Below, piece by piece: positions 22,530 to 33,114 of a stretch of 64,000 bases of DNA. Each line of letters begins with the position of its first letter. The first letter of the stretch is position 1. Made by a program: the position numbers and the translations under genes. Source of the DNA: Darksidea phi (Eukaryota; Ascomycota; Dothideomycetes; Pleosporales; Lentitheciaceae); assembly GCA_030770425.1 (NCBI GenBank), contig JASJFT010000242.1, forward strand, positions 887 to 64,886. Direction: 5' to 3'. The notes beneath the pieces are model-generated. The model saw only the letters and a program-made list of their open reading frames with translations. It did no database searches and had not been told where the DNA came from.

Positions 22530-23135
22530 ATGATGCGTTCCACCATCATCTCCATCGCGGCCCTCGCCACCCTCGCCATGGCCAAGACCGACTACGAGGG
22601 CTGCACATCCAGCACCACCATCGTCTATGGCGGCGCCTCACTGATCTACTGGGACCCGACCAACGGCGAAATCTGTCAGTACCTCGACTGCGGCGGCGGC
22701 CGCGCTCCCCCCAAGACCACCGTCCCCGGCTGCGGTGCCTACGAGGGGACTGCCACCTACTCGCCCTCCTACCTGCCCGGCTGGGGCGAGATGACCTCTG
22801 CTACCGACAAGCCCAGCACGACTGCTGAGGGCTACCCGACCGTGGAGACGAGCAGCAGCGCGTATCCTACTACCGAGTCAACTACCGAGAGTGAGGGATA
22901 CCCGACCGAGGTGCCGTCGTCTACTGGTTATACCACCATGATTACTAGCGCGCCTGTCCTGCCTAGCGGAACTGGTGGTGCCCCTTATCCTACTGGCAAC
23001 GGTACTAAGATTGAGACTCCTACTCTTTCTACCTCCAGCCCGCCTGCTGAGCAGACTGGTGCCGCTGCTGCGATTGGCGCTAAGCAGGCTGTTGTTGGGT
23101 TGATGGCTGGTGTGTTTGGGCTCGCTATGTTGTAG
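22530..23135 (+). CDS. Secreted Ser/Thr-rich protein, probable GPI anchor
   Basis: Single exon, 201 residues. Residues 1-18 are a clear signal peptide (IISIAALATLAMA, cleavage before KTDYEGC). A short Cys-containing head (Cys in EGCTSS, EICQYLDCGGG and VPGCGAYEG) is followed by a Thr/Ser/Pro-rich stalk with imperfect repeats of EGYPT (about residues 90-170), suited to O-mannosylation. The C-terminus has small residues followed by a hydrophobic run (VVGLMAGVFGLAML), a typical GPI-attachment signal. The product is therefore expected at the plasma membrane or cell wall. I do not recognise a named family, and no catalytic residues are visible. A second ATG follows the first immediately; either could be used. 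Confidence 0.82.
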   Translation: MMRSTIISIAALATLAMAKTDYEGCTSSTTIVYGGASLIYWDPTNGEICQYLDCGGGRAPPKTTVPGCGAYEGTATYSPSYLPGWGEMTSATDKPSTTAEGYPTVETSSSAYPTTESTTESEGYPTEVPSSTGYTTMITSAPVLPSGTGGAPYPTGNGTKIETPTLSTSSPPAEQTGAAAAIGAKQAVVGLMAGVFGLAML

Positions 23136-23454
23136 ACGAAGGGTGTCATGGGGAAAAATACGGAAATGGCGAAGAAATAGATGTTGTGAATGAAATGTGT
23201 ACAAAACTACCATGTTATGCCTACCTACTTCGATCTAAGCTTGACTTTGCCGTGTAAATGATGATGTCTGAGTGCGTGGGCTAAAGGTTGGGGTACAAAG
23301 TCTGCAACGCTCATCCAGAGGGCGTTCTTTGGCGAGCGACCGCGCCCCCCCGAAATTGCGACGCGATTCGTACTGCCGAGTTGCGGAATTCGGGAGCCTT
23401 CATAGATTTCGTAGGCTGAACTGTGGATCGTAGGCTGTAAAAGTATGTAACATG
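23136..23454. other. 3' flank of GPI-type protein gene
   Basis: 319 bp between the stop codon and the foldback element. I see nothing else in it. Confidence 0.4.
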
Positions 23455-23860
23455 TTTTATAAGCGAGTGGGCAGTACAAGCGAGGGGGCCCCCCTAAAAT
23501 ATACCAAAAAATCGAAAATCTATTTCTACAACTACCTATTAATAATCTTTTAAATTTTTATAGAAGATAGATAGTATTTAGATAAAGAGGGTATTAAATT
23601 CTTAAAAACTAAAAATTAATAAAACTTCAGTTATTAAAGATTTCTCTCAAATTTGGGGGCTAAAATAGCGTTATCTTAAGTTATCTTAAGGAATAATAAT
23701 TTTTAGCTTTTAAGAATTTAATATCCTCTTTATCTAAACACTATCTATCTTCTATAAAAATTTAAAAGATTATTAATAGGTAGTTGTAGAAATAGATTTT
23801 CGATTTTTTGGTATATTTTAGGGGGGCCCCCTCGCTTGTACTGCCCACTCGCTTATAAAA
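23455..23860. mobile_element. Foldback MITE with about 168-bp terminal inverted repeats
   Basis: The sequence starting TTTTATAAGCGAGTGGGCAG at 23455 recurs almost perfectly as its reverse complement ending at 23860. The arms run about 23455-23622 and 23692-23860, leaving only a ~70-bp loop. Both ends are bordered by CATG (23451-23454 and 23861-23864), a possible 4-bp target duplication, ambiguous because it is palindromic. There is no coding capacity and the arms are AT-rich. Near-identity of the arms suggests recent insertion or selection or gene conversion on the hairpin. The superfamily is not assigned. Confidence 0.85.
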
Positions 23861-24126
23861 CATGTCATCTTTATAATCTTTCAATCTTCTATTAGACAGC
23901 AGCACCTGAAACTGACTGTTAGTCGGTTTACGATGTACCGTGATCAGTGCGGCGCATTACAGCAAGCAATCTTCAGTCCAGGTTGCGGCAAAATGCGACC
24001 GCGATCAATGAGAGCGAGAGGTTGAAGCTGGTGTATATAGCGGGCGCCGAAGCGTGCGTTGCAAGAAGCGGTGCTCGCAGACCTTTTTCACCGGAGAATG
24101 TCGTTATGGTAACCTGACGCGCCATA

Positions 24127-24312
24127 ACGTGTTTTATCACTCCTCGGGTCACCCCACCAAAATCAATGCGCTTACAGCTTCTAACTTGCTTCGAAATAGC
24201 TAGTCTACCTTCTTTTTGGAGCTGCTGAGCGCGTTGTTGGGGCGGCATTTCGTGTTGCGTTGAAACAGGCGTCTTTTTTTGGTGAGGTGACCCAAGGAGT
24301 GATAAAACACGT
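24127..24312 (-). mobile_element. Tc1/mariner-pogo-like MITE carrying a transposase N-terminus remnant
   Basis: Inverted repeats of about 36 bp (ACGTGTTTTATCACTCCTYG and on) bound a 186-bp unit flanked by TA on both sides (24125-24126 and 24313-24314), as for Tc1/mariner insertions. Inside, reading on the minus strand from an ATG at 24248, the frame MPPQQRAQQLQKEGRLAIS resembles the start of Fot1/pogo-type transposases (EGRxxLAI helix). It then runs directly into the opposite inverted repeat. The structure fits an internally deleted derivative of a full-length element. The TIR and TA evidence is direct; the family assignment is inference. Confidence 0.7.
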
Positions 24313-25655
24313 TAAGTGAGACAAGCAAAGTAAGCATAGATTTTGCAGGTGCCTCATTGCTAACATTATTTCCCCCGGAAATCAACGGCAAAGTCTCGAT
24401 AATAGTGTAGCAACCTCTAGCTAGGTAATAGAACCATCTATGATGGCCGTCTGCATGGCGGACTGCGGCTCTGCTGCTGCAACCGAGAGAAGGTCAATCT
24501 GAACTGGTCAGTCAGCCTAGAAGAAACCCCATGGCATCAACACAGCCCCGCCTCAGAACGTGTCCAGCTGCCTCTCCTATCTCCCAGTCTGCCTTTCTCG
24601 TAGAGTAATGATACGTTCTCTAGAAATATTCCGGAGGCTCTGTGCAGAGACTGGACGAGGCCCCTAGAGCCCACGCCGCGCCGTTCCGAAAACCGAAGAG
24701 GCGGAGCATAAACCAGTTCTACTGAATAGTTGCGTTCGGAAAACAAGGTCCTCGTCGCCCTGGCATGGTGGTCCACGAGCGCGCTGTCGAGAAATTTTGT
24801 TGCATGATACCACGATTCTGGTCACGCCGCGTGGTCTCGTCTGGAGAAATCGCCGCACACGCCAACCCACTCACCGCCCGTCTCCCATTAGCGTCATCTT
24901 GGGCAGGAAGTAACGACTTCCCACAGCATCTTTGCCCCTCCTGCGCCGTCGGTCTAGCGAAACGTTGCATGCGCCCGCCTTATAATTGCAACGGCGCTCT
25001 CAGTCTGCCTCTGGTTCTAAATGAACATCGTTGGCCATTTGAGGGTGTCAAGCAGAAGAAATGCATACATACAACAGTAACTATTTTAAAGGCAAACCGA
25101 ACAATCTCGTTGCGGCACGAACGAAGCGTGCGATTGCTCACGCCATCGAGCGGCTGTAATCCAGACATAACGAGGGACCGTACGAGTCCTCCAAAAGCAC
25201 CTTATTATTCTATAATAATCTACCGGATTTCCAGGACCAGGGTATCAAGCACTTGCCCGGCTCTAAGTATAGCTACCCGCCAATGACCGCTGTGCTTGCG
25301 ATCTTGCGTCGTAAGTCCTTGGCGGCCGGTGTTACAGCCTCCCATCCCAGCCATCCTCCCCTCAGACGCCAGAGGTCCTCCAGGCGGCGACAGTTCACTT
25401 GTGTCTAATAAGCTGATTCGTTTCGGGACTTAATTAGCCTACATTGCAGCGGATGCCGCGCCACCGCTGCGTGGGACTAGAAAACAACGCATCGTCCTCA
25501 AAGGGTGCAATCTCTTCTACACTCAACTTCCTCTTTAGAATTTATGTCTCTCGCTTCTATCTATATTATTCCTTCTACTCGATTTTATTTGCACTATCTT
25601 CGGTCTCTTTTCCTGCTTGCGCTCCACCTTTTCGTCTCGATGCCAACGCTGTGCA
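24313..25655. other. Gene-poor stretch downstream of MITE
   Basis: 1.3 kb without a supportable gene. A 173-codon plus frame at 24765-25286 has random texture. Pyrimidine-rich DNA occurs at 25500-25640, next to the stop of the minus-strand membrane protein gene. Confidence 0.35.
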
Positions 25656-26317
25656 TCATTCTGCCCTCGCATATTCTCTAGTTTGTCTTCCTACACCACT
25701 CCACACACGTTGTTCGTCCTCGATCAAGGCACCCAAATCATTGAGCCTGTACTCACGTTCATTGTAAGCCGCCGTTATGTTAGGTTCTGTAGCACCTCCG
25801 CCGCGATTTATCCCCTTCTCAACTCCCGTGAACGAGACATTCGGGCTCCCCCAAACCGCATGAAGAGAAGGATCGGGCATTCGTAATATTGGGTTCGGGT
25901 GAGGGTCATTGGGGAGCAAAGGCAAGTCGGTCGTCCTGCTCGAACCTTCCGATCATCAGCTACGCGTAGAACCTTTCAGGTGTCGCCAGCGGACTTACCT
26001 CCTACCAGTTCAATTACGTGTTGCTGCTGAATGGTTTGGCTCACAGCTGCTGACAAGTCCGTTAGTCGAAACAATACCTTGGAAAGGATCGGTGATAAGT
26101 CCACCTAATATAGATGTCAGGCTGCAAGGAAGCCAGATACATCCCGCAAGGATGAAGAAATCCAGTGAAGGAAGCGTGCTAGCTTACCAGGTCGCTCCTG
26201 ACGTTGGTGCCTAATCCAATGCGCCAGCATAATGACCGCTACCACAGCCGCTGGAACTCCGATGACCACCGCGACGACCCCAGCGACATCACCCACAGAC
26301 GGCACTTGGTTTGGCAT
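25656..26317 (-). CDS. Small membrane protein with SVGD...VIGVPAA motif (predicted, three exons)
   Basis: Exons 26317-26141, 26104-25999 and 25945-25656 give 190 residues. The second intron (53 bp, gtaagt donor, CTGAT branch) is convincing. The first would be only 36 nt (gtatct donor, CTGAC branch, ttag acceptor), so that join is uncertain. A gtaagc donor 43 nt earlier is an alternative, but it leads to an early stop. Residues 7-33 hold the motif SVGDVAGVVAVVIGVPAA and form a transmembrane segment, followed by a basic cluster (HWIRHQRQERPGK). The remainder is soluble: a helix-like ILSKVLFRLTDLSAAVSQTI, a Pro/Asn-rich linker and an acidic end. The motif is shared with the gene at 13603-13934. 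Not a family I can name. Confidence 0.5.
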
Positions 26318-28604
26318 CCTTTCCCTCGAGACAACTTCAAGTACAGAGCCTATAGATCTCTTAGCGTTAATATCTCCTCTATCTCTCTGTGCAGGCCCCT
26401 TAACGTACAAGAGGCCAACGAGTTGGGTTTACCTATACCGTCCACCACGTTATCCTGGACTGATTTCTATTCTTAGTGAAAGGTTTCCACCACCGACCAA
26501 CGATCTGGCCCGACTCTGTCGATATCTGTTCGACCTCTCAATTGTTTGCAATATACAGATCAACAACCTCGAGGATGGCAATAATTCCGGTCGCAATAGC
26601 GGGGTGCGGGCAGGTATCGCCGGCTGCGAACCCAGCATACCACCGCTACACTGCCTTGTGGCATCAGCACTACACACCTCAAGCGTATAGGCCAATCATA
26701 CCCATTGCCGGCCCCAAGGCGCTATTTCCCTGTCTAGCATGCTGCTTCGATCCTGTTCTGCATTTTCGCACCATCTCTGGGCTTGAACGGCTTCCTTCTA
26801 GCCAATTGAGGCATTGCTTGCAAGCGATAGCGAAGATTCGACCAAAAGCTTGTGAGATGAGGCGCACATGGTTCTACTAGATGCCACCGACCCGTCGCCC
26901 CTTCATCCTACCGGAACCGACCTGCCGATGGAGCACACTATCCCGTACAAAAGTATAGGCATTGCAACGAACCTCAATCCGCGGGAAAGCTATATCAATT
27001 ACCAATTCGGTAGAATTTCGAGAATAGCAACGCCTCCCGGGCATCTCCCCAAAAGACGGCTAGGATAGCGAGATGCCTGACGTAGACAAAAACGCATCGG
27101 TACCATGTGCTCACCGCCATTCGACTAGCTGGTACATGGGTCGTCCGGTGAAGAGCTCGCTCTACCTTCTACAGAGCGCAACGTCTGATACATTGAATAC
27201 CCAGCTGATTGTCTAGGCACCGTATTATCCCGTACAAAGAGCTTGGACCGGAATAGTTTGCATTTCACTATGATGGAATCTGTCGCGAACATCTTGAGTG
27301 CACCAAGATCCGCCTTCAGCTACGTTTTGCACCTTGTTCATTTAAAAACAAACACGTCTTAGCACGAAAACCCCTCGCTCAAATTACTCGCTACAATTAC
27401 GAAAAGCCCCTATACACTCTTGGGACTTAGCTGCCCGTATACGAGCGTCGCTGTCGCTTCCGGCGCACAATTTTCAATACCACTCTAATGCTGCACAACC
27501 ACATTCCCGCGCATTCTGACCTCAAATTGGGGCGCATTGCCTTCCGGAAAGTCGTCATCAGAGATGGAACTTGTCGAATAACGAGAAGCAAAAATACAAG
27601 GTCAAGCGGTGCGGGGCGCATTCGGGAAGGCTGAGGATGTTCATACGTGTCATGGCTTGACAGGTTGAAAGCGGGGTTGACGTTGTAAAGCAGAAAGAGG
27701 GGGAAAACCTTCCGCAAACGCTTCACCGGAATTTAGAAGCCGACCGCTTATTTCACGGGGAATTAGGGACTCGATGATGAAGAACGAAAGTAAAAGGTAG
27801 GGATTTGGTGTCCCAAGCTGAGATCGCCAGCTCGTCGACTTTGGTAAGAAGCAGCGTCACGCCTCAAGATGGAGAAACTCAAGTCGATGGCTCCAGGGCG
27901 CTATTGCCAGTTCCTATACCGTATACGCGCGTCCGATAGAAGGATAAATTATGGCTCGCCTTCTTGCGGATCGCGTAGCCTGATTACCTTGAATGGGTAG
28001 TACTTCGTAAAGGCTGATTCTTCGAACATGCCAACCACCTTCACTGCTTCCACAGTGAGAGAGTAGTGTTTTTTGTGTGCGGCTCAAGAGCCTGTTCATC
28101 ATCCATGGATGGCTTTGGCTGGCTACCAAGCTTGACAGGGAAGCCTTTCTCCACAACATGTTTCAAGTCTTGGACGTACCTATACGGTGCATGCAAGGGA
28201 AAAGCGTCTGCCCCTTCATATCAGAAGGATGTCGGCGGTTAGACGACTTCTCACACAAGCAGGCCTCTTTTGTGCAGTGCTCACACTCAAGTTTGGTCAT
28301 CCTACTATGACCCATCCTTGAAGAATGGCTGTTGAGAAAAGGGTCATTGTCAATTTCATCCACGGATCATGACCAGGCTCTTAAGGCGTACACGAAAAAA
28401 TGACTCTCTCGCTGCAGAAGCAGTTGACGCTATTGCCAAGGCCCGCTAATGAGGTACCCTCCATGCCTCAAATTAAGTGTATATTTATCAATTCTGTATG
28501 CTCTGATAGGCTTGATGTGGCCGGATGCCAGAGTTAATATCGGCTGTTGCATTCTGCCATGCCCCAAGCACCTACTTCAGTCTGTCCTCCCACCTTACTC
28601 TTAA
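26318..28604. other. Gene-poor stretch upstream of small membrane protein gene
   Basis: 2.3 kb. Open frames on both strands (for example 26476-26880 plus, 27427-27726 minus) have no recognisable features and no splice-compatible partners. The 5' part must hold the promoter of the minus-strand membrane protein gene. Confidence 0.35.
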
Positions 28605-30194
28605 TCATTCATCATCTCCACCCTCGCAGGTCCAACTCGAGGCTTGCTTCCCGTCCCCGACGCCCGTATACTTTGATTTTTTAGGCCACAGACAAAGGTC
28701 ACGAGTCACGGGATTATCCTCCTCGTCAGTCGTCTCAGCCTCCAACCTTTCCGGTGCCTCTCCCTCCTCAACCCACTTCTCCAATGCACCCAGAGCGTTT
28801 GTCGGTATGGGCCCGTCGCCCCCGCCACAATGCCCGACGCCAGGTGCTAGGAAAAGTCGATAGAACTCGTTGACTGCTTTCGCGCCACCCATTTCTGCTG
28901 CGATCTTTTGGTAGTACTGCACCGAATTCTCGTACACGATGATTTGGTCGCTGAGACCGTGCCATAAAAGTAACTTGGTACCCGAATCTCGTAGCGATGA
29001 GAGGTTCGAAGTATTCGTGTTCAACATCCATCCGTATTGTTCGCTCGCTTGTTCCCAAGCAGCGAAGAACTCGCTGGATGTAAGCGTCGATGTGTTGGCG
29101 TCCGGATCTTTCAGTAACAAATTCTGGAGAAAGGAGTTAGAGATGGCGAAAGGGTTCGGAGAGCGTGAGCCATCCGCGTTGATGGTGATATTCGCCAGAG
29201 CGGTTGCCGGTGTGCCGTGCGGCAGACCAAGCCCGATACTCTGACCGCGCGGCGTCTTTGGTGGCTCCAGGACTTTGCGAACGACACTCGCCATAGCCTT
29301 TGTTATCTCGACTTCCTGGTCATCGCAATCCAACGTCTGCCCAACAAGGCTCTCCGGCTCGAACGTGCATATTCCAGGATCTTCGATAATCCCATCCTCA
29401 ACTCCGTCGAATCCGTCGCATTTTTCAATCGCTTTCTCCAAGAACCAGTCCCACTCGCAGTTGCTCAGCAATGCACCTTCCTCTCGCATTACAATTTGGG
29501 GATAGTAGTCGCCCATAAGCAGATCGACCATGCCGACAGCCGGTGCATTCGCGAGAATGCCATCAACCAACTCTGGGTACCGCTGGGCAATCAGATGCCC
29601 TTGGCGACCCCCAGTACTGCACCCGGTCCAGTATGAGTGATGCGGTGCTTTTCTAAAGTATTGCTTCGTGATGCTCTTCCCAACATAGATTAGGTCCACT
29701 GAGCTCCTCGACGCAAAGTTCTGTAGCAAGTCCCAATTCACGCTTCCGTTTCCATCCAAGGCCCAGCTAACATCGCCTACATCGCCTTCATGTCCGCCAT
29801 CGGTCGACGACCCTGCGTAGCCATCCAGGATTGGCGGTGTGAGCGCAATATCGAGATAACCGGTCTTCCACCCTCCACCTCCTGTGGCTAGGAATCGGCC
29901 GTTCCATTCTTCAAGGGTGAGCGGGAGCCATGTTTGTACAAGGACGCTGTCGTCGGCTCCGGGGTGCGTGAGGGTTACGTTGACTTCGCAAGCTTCTATA
30001 CCCGAGCTTTGGGGGTCATCGCCTGCTCCAACGTCGTATATCACATCGGCGCTGACTGAGAGTATTTTAGCTCCCGGGACGACAGGGTCTTCGAATGTTG
30101 AGGCTTCGCATTGCAAGGTCGATACGGGGTTCTCGGCTGCTGCGATCGTGCCGCATAGTGCCAGCAATGTCGTCCAGAGCAACGACGAAACCAT
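28605..30194 (-). CDS. Secreted tannase / feruloyl esterase family protein
   Basis: Single exon; the ATG at 30194 gives 529 residues beginning with a signal peptide (SSLLWTTLLALCGTIAAA). An upstream in-frame extension exists but lacks secretion features. The family hydrolyses ester bonds of gallic or hydroxycinnamic acids in tannins and plant cell-wall polysaccharides outside the cell. The family CS-D-HC signature is complete: GCSTGG (Cys192-Ser193), HGLSDQ (Asp416) and GVGHCGGG (His455-Cys456), with the two Cys expected to form the disulfide linking the active site. The acidic loop CDGFDGVEDGIIEDP (about 259-273) matches the calcium site in the lid. Several N-glycosylation sequons (NVT, NGS, NIT, NTS) are present. 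Whether it is a tannase or a feruloyl esterase cannot be decided by reading. Confidence 0.9.
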   Translation of the reverse strand: MVSSLLWTTLLALCGTIAAAENPVSTLQCEASTFEDPVVPGAKILSVSADVIYDVGAGDDPQSSGIEACEVNVTLTHPGADDSVLVQTWLPLTLEEWNGRFLATGGGGWKTGYLDIALTPPILDGYAGSSTDGGHEGDVGDVSWALDGNGSVNWDLLQNFASRSSVDLIYVGKSITKQYFRKAPHHSYWTGCSTGGRQGHLIAQRYPELVDGILANAPAVGMVDLLMGDYYPQIVMREEGALLSNCEWDWFLEKAIEKCDGFDGVEDGIIEDPGICTFEPESLVGQTLDCDDQEVEITKAMASVVRKVLEPPKTPRGQSIGLGLPHGTPATALANITINADGSRSPNPFAISNSFLQNLLLKDPDANTSTLTSSEFFAAWEQASEQYGWMLNTNTSNLSSLRDSGTKLLLWHGLSDQIIVYENSVQYYQKIAAEMGGAKAVNEFYRLFLAPGVGHCGGGDGPIPTNALGALEKWVEEGEAPERLEAETTDEEDNPVTRDLCLWPKKSKYTGVGDGKQASSWTCEGGDDE

Positions 30195-30890
30195 TCTGCT
30201 AAGAGCAGGGACGGGATATTGGCAGCAATCAGGGATGGCACTGGAACCATGGAATTTATCAACGAAGGTCCGGAGAGGGATGCACCTGACCCAAACCAAC
30301 CCGTCAGCGCTAGTCGATGTAGGAGCGGAATCATGTCGATCCGTAAATGGTCGCGCCCGGTAATGGCTACGAACGGGCTCTAACGTGCATCCACCGATCA
30401 AAAGTGGCATTCATTGAAGTTGCCTACATGGCACGGGATCTTGAGAGAGGTGAGCATAGCCAGATGCTCTCCTGCACACCGACGTGCTGGCCAACCAGTG
30501 ATCTTGGACCTTCTCGCCGAAGTCAAGGAACCGATACGAAGTGGTGTTTTCATTTCGACTGCAGTACGAGGCTACTCGGGCAAGCTGCATTCAGCCAATG
30601 GAGCCCTCAGGCGTCCCACCCTCGAACGATGTCTTTGCAAATGTGTAAAAAAGCTTACTCCAGCTTCCTAATGCGTATTAGCGTATATTGGAGGACCTCG
30701 GACATTCCGCTCACCGTATTCCTCCATATCATCTTGATATCGTAGCCTACAGCATAGGTCGCACTCTCAGCTTCTAAGAGATGGCAAGCCCTGGCCCCAT
30801 GACACAAATTCCCCGACTACGCCCGAATGAGACTTAAAAATATCGATTGCGCAACACAGCGCACTCCAGACTAGCTATGATGCCATCAAG
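30195..30890. other. Upstream region of tannase gene
   Basis: About 700 bp with the expected promoter of the esterase gene. No exon, TATA box or repeat could be supported. Confidence 0.35.
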
Positions 30891-31010
30891 GATTTGGTTT
30901 GGATTTGCATTTGATTTGATTTAGATTTGCATAGTGGGAGTCTCTTTTCTAAGGTCCGCACGAAACACAGTAGGAGTTTGTACACAATAGAGGTGCTATA
31001 CCCACACCTT
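30891..31010 (-). repeat. Decayed repeat element end, copy 1
   Basis: Reads on the minus strand as the same sequence found at 31449-31608 and 61704-61873. Shared words are 'gtgtacaaactcctactgtg', 'tttcgtgcggacctt' and 'agagactcccactatgcaaa'. The outer end is a variable 'gatttgg/atttgcatttg' tail (30891-30935). Confidence 0.75.
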
Positions 31011-31448
31011 ACTCAAAATATATATATTTACGTTGAAATACTATATGTAATTGTTATGTCCGACTGCAGTACGTTCACGAGCTCGCAGGTGATAGGAATA
31101 ACTTAAATTTGAGTATGACCCAATATAGGATATAAAACTTATAGGTGAGTATTTAAGGCGGGTAAGGAGCAAATCTGTCAAACAAGCACGTCTACCGACC
31201 TGAAAAGTATATTGAAATAACTCTAGATAACTGCCTCTTTTGCTAGTCCACCATCATTTGGGGTCAGCAACACGGCAAGGCAAAGAGGTTCGCTGTCGAC
31301 AGCCCATACAATCATTTGAGTGATCAGCCCCCTACAATAGCACAGTTGCGCAATGCAGCGTTTCCTCGAGAAAAAAAGTTATATTTGGTGGTACGGCAGC
31401 ATTGAGCCATTGCTTCCGTTAGCGACATAGGCTTGAAAGAGAACTCTG

Positions 31449-31608
31449 TCAATGTTCCAAACACTATCTCGTCGCTTACGACCGATAGTACTGTGTACAG
31501 CTCTACAGCTCAATTATCGGATATAGCACCTCTGCTGTGTACAAACTCCTACTGTGTTTCGCGTGGACCTGAAAAAAGAGACTCCTACTATGTAAATCTA
31601 AACCAATA
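31449..31608 (+). repeat. Decayed repeat element end, copy 2
   Basis: Plus-strand copy of the family at 61704-61873. The match starts at 'tcaatgttc' and runs through 'tagtactgtgtacagctcta', 'tacaaactcctactgtgttt' and the end 'aaatctaaaccaa'. With copy 1 it forms a widely spaced inverted pair around about 440 bp (31011-31448) of AT-rich DNA that has no gene I can see. Confidence 0.75.
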
Positions 31609-31758
31609 GGCTTGAAACAGGCATAAAAGCTGCCTGCTATTCGGGCAGTTATCTCCATTTCTTTATATAGCTGAATGAGTTTGCACACATCAGTACGGCC
31701 ATAGCACAATGACTTTCATTGATGTATAGCTAGGGCTTTTTGGAATTATTACAACGCT

Positions 31759-31816
31759 CGATTCGTGTACACGAATCGTGGTCTTGAAGCAGATAGGTAA
31801 ATTCGTTTACACGAAT
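31759..31816. repeat. 20-bp perfect palindrome and near-copy
   Basis: CGATTCGTGTACACGAATCG at 31759-31778 is its own reverse complement. A second palindrome-like site, ATTCGTTTACACGAAT, lies at 31801-31816 and differs by one base from the core of the first. The centre-to-centre spacing is 40 bp, about four helical turns. This could be a dimeric regulator site or part of a transposon end. Confidence 0.65.
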
Positions 31817-31870
31817 ACCAGTTTACTTGTTTTCCTTGATTTGCTTGGGAATTTCGCGTGCTTCCTTCAC

Positions 31871-33114
31871 TCATTCACATTGAAAATCAAAATCGAGAGG
31901 ACTTTGCCCTTTTGCTCTACTGGAGATCTCGCTCCTTAAGCTGGCGATGAAAACCTCGCCTATCTGGGACTCGTGCTTGTTCACAGAGAAGGAGGTGACA
32001 AAAGACTGGAATTGGTACCTGGTAGACTTGAACGTGTACTGGGCCGTGCTCTCCATTTAACACATGATATCACTGGTATTTAGAGTCTCGTGCTTGTTAA
32101 TTCCCTGCCGAGGAATTCTTGCATACCCGGCATAGGCCATTGGCTGGATGTTTGGTTGATCTCGAGCCGTTGGTGTCATTGCAGAGAAGCGTTTCTTGAC
32201 GGTATTAACAAATTGCTGGATCTCGGTCACCCTTGAAGCAGCGCGATAGCGTTCTCTGGACCGGCTTGCTGCAACTGATAGAAATGCAGGCCTTACTGGG
32301 CATCTGGCTTGCTCGACTGAGGTCTTCGTGCGTTGTCGATTTCCAAGGCCAACTGGATATGCTTGCTGTGCATGGAGATATACTTCTCCATGGTCTTGAT
32401 TATGTGGAAACAGACCTAGTATCGATCGCCTGGCTTCGGCATACAAGTCGGTGGCGGTCCGGAAGAAGGGGCCAAAAGAGGTGGAGAAAAATATTGACTA
32501 GCTCGTCCAAGGCATCATACACGACCCGTCGAAAGACACACTGAAGCGCGCCTTTGCCAACCACCAGCAAAGGGATAGCGTCGTACCCGATGGTCAAACC
32601 ATCTTTGACACGGCGGTCATGAGGACCCGTTCTGTCCACTCACGATCAACAAAGAGGAGTTACGAGAAGGATCTGATAGCTGGAACTGAGTTCTGGATAG
32701 TGCCAGTTCTAGTACGCTTGAAACGCTCAACTTCATCATCTGAGATATCGGAATCAACTGGTAGTGAGATCTTGTTCCGATTTAAATTGCACTGGTAGCT
32801 CTGTTTGTATTAGCATGGAACTGTGTGAGAGCAGCGCATACTTATTCGAGGACTGGACTACTCTCACAGACTTGAATAACTGCGCTGGAATCACCCAGTG
32901 CTACTTGAATTTGTTGACGACTCGGAGCACTTGTCGCTGCTTGACCTTGGCAATCACTAAATATTGAGGGGACATCTGGAATGCTCTGGAGCATTTGGAA
33001 AGCGTTGCCGGAGGTATTGGATAGATGTGGCTCGAGGATCTCGACTAGAAGATCTAGGAGAGGGTCTCGAAGGTCTTGAGGGTCTGGAGCAGGGTTGGAA
33101 TGCTTGCGTTTCAT
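31871..33114 (-). pseudogene. Broken reading frame, possibly mobile-element derived
   Basis: Starting at an ATG at 33114 the minus strand encodes about 90 well-textured residues (MKRKHSNPAPDPQDLRDPLL and on), then a TAA. Further down, coding-like pieces appear in different frames: TMEKYISMHSKHIQLALEI, then a run ending in INKHETLNTSDIMC at 32057, then a last piece ending at 31871. The pieces cannot be joined by sensible introns. I read this as a decayed gene with frameshifts and stops; the family is not recognised. Confidence 0.45.

Noticed and set aside
24765..25286. 173-codon plus-strand frame
   Set aside because: No recognisable features, random composition, no paired exons.
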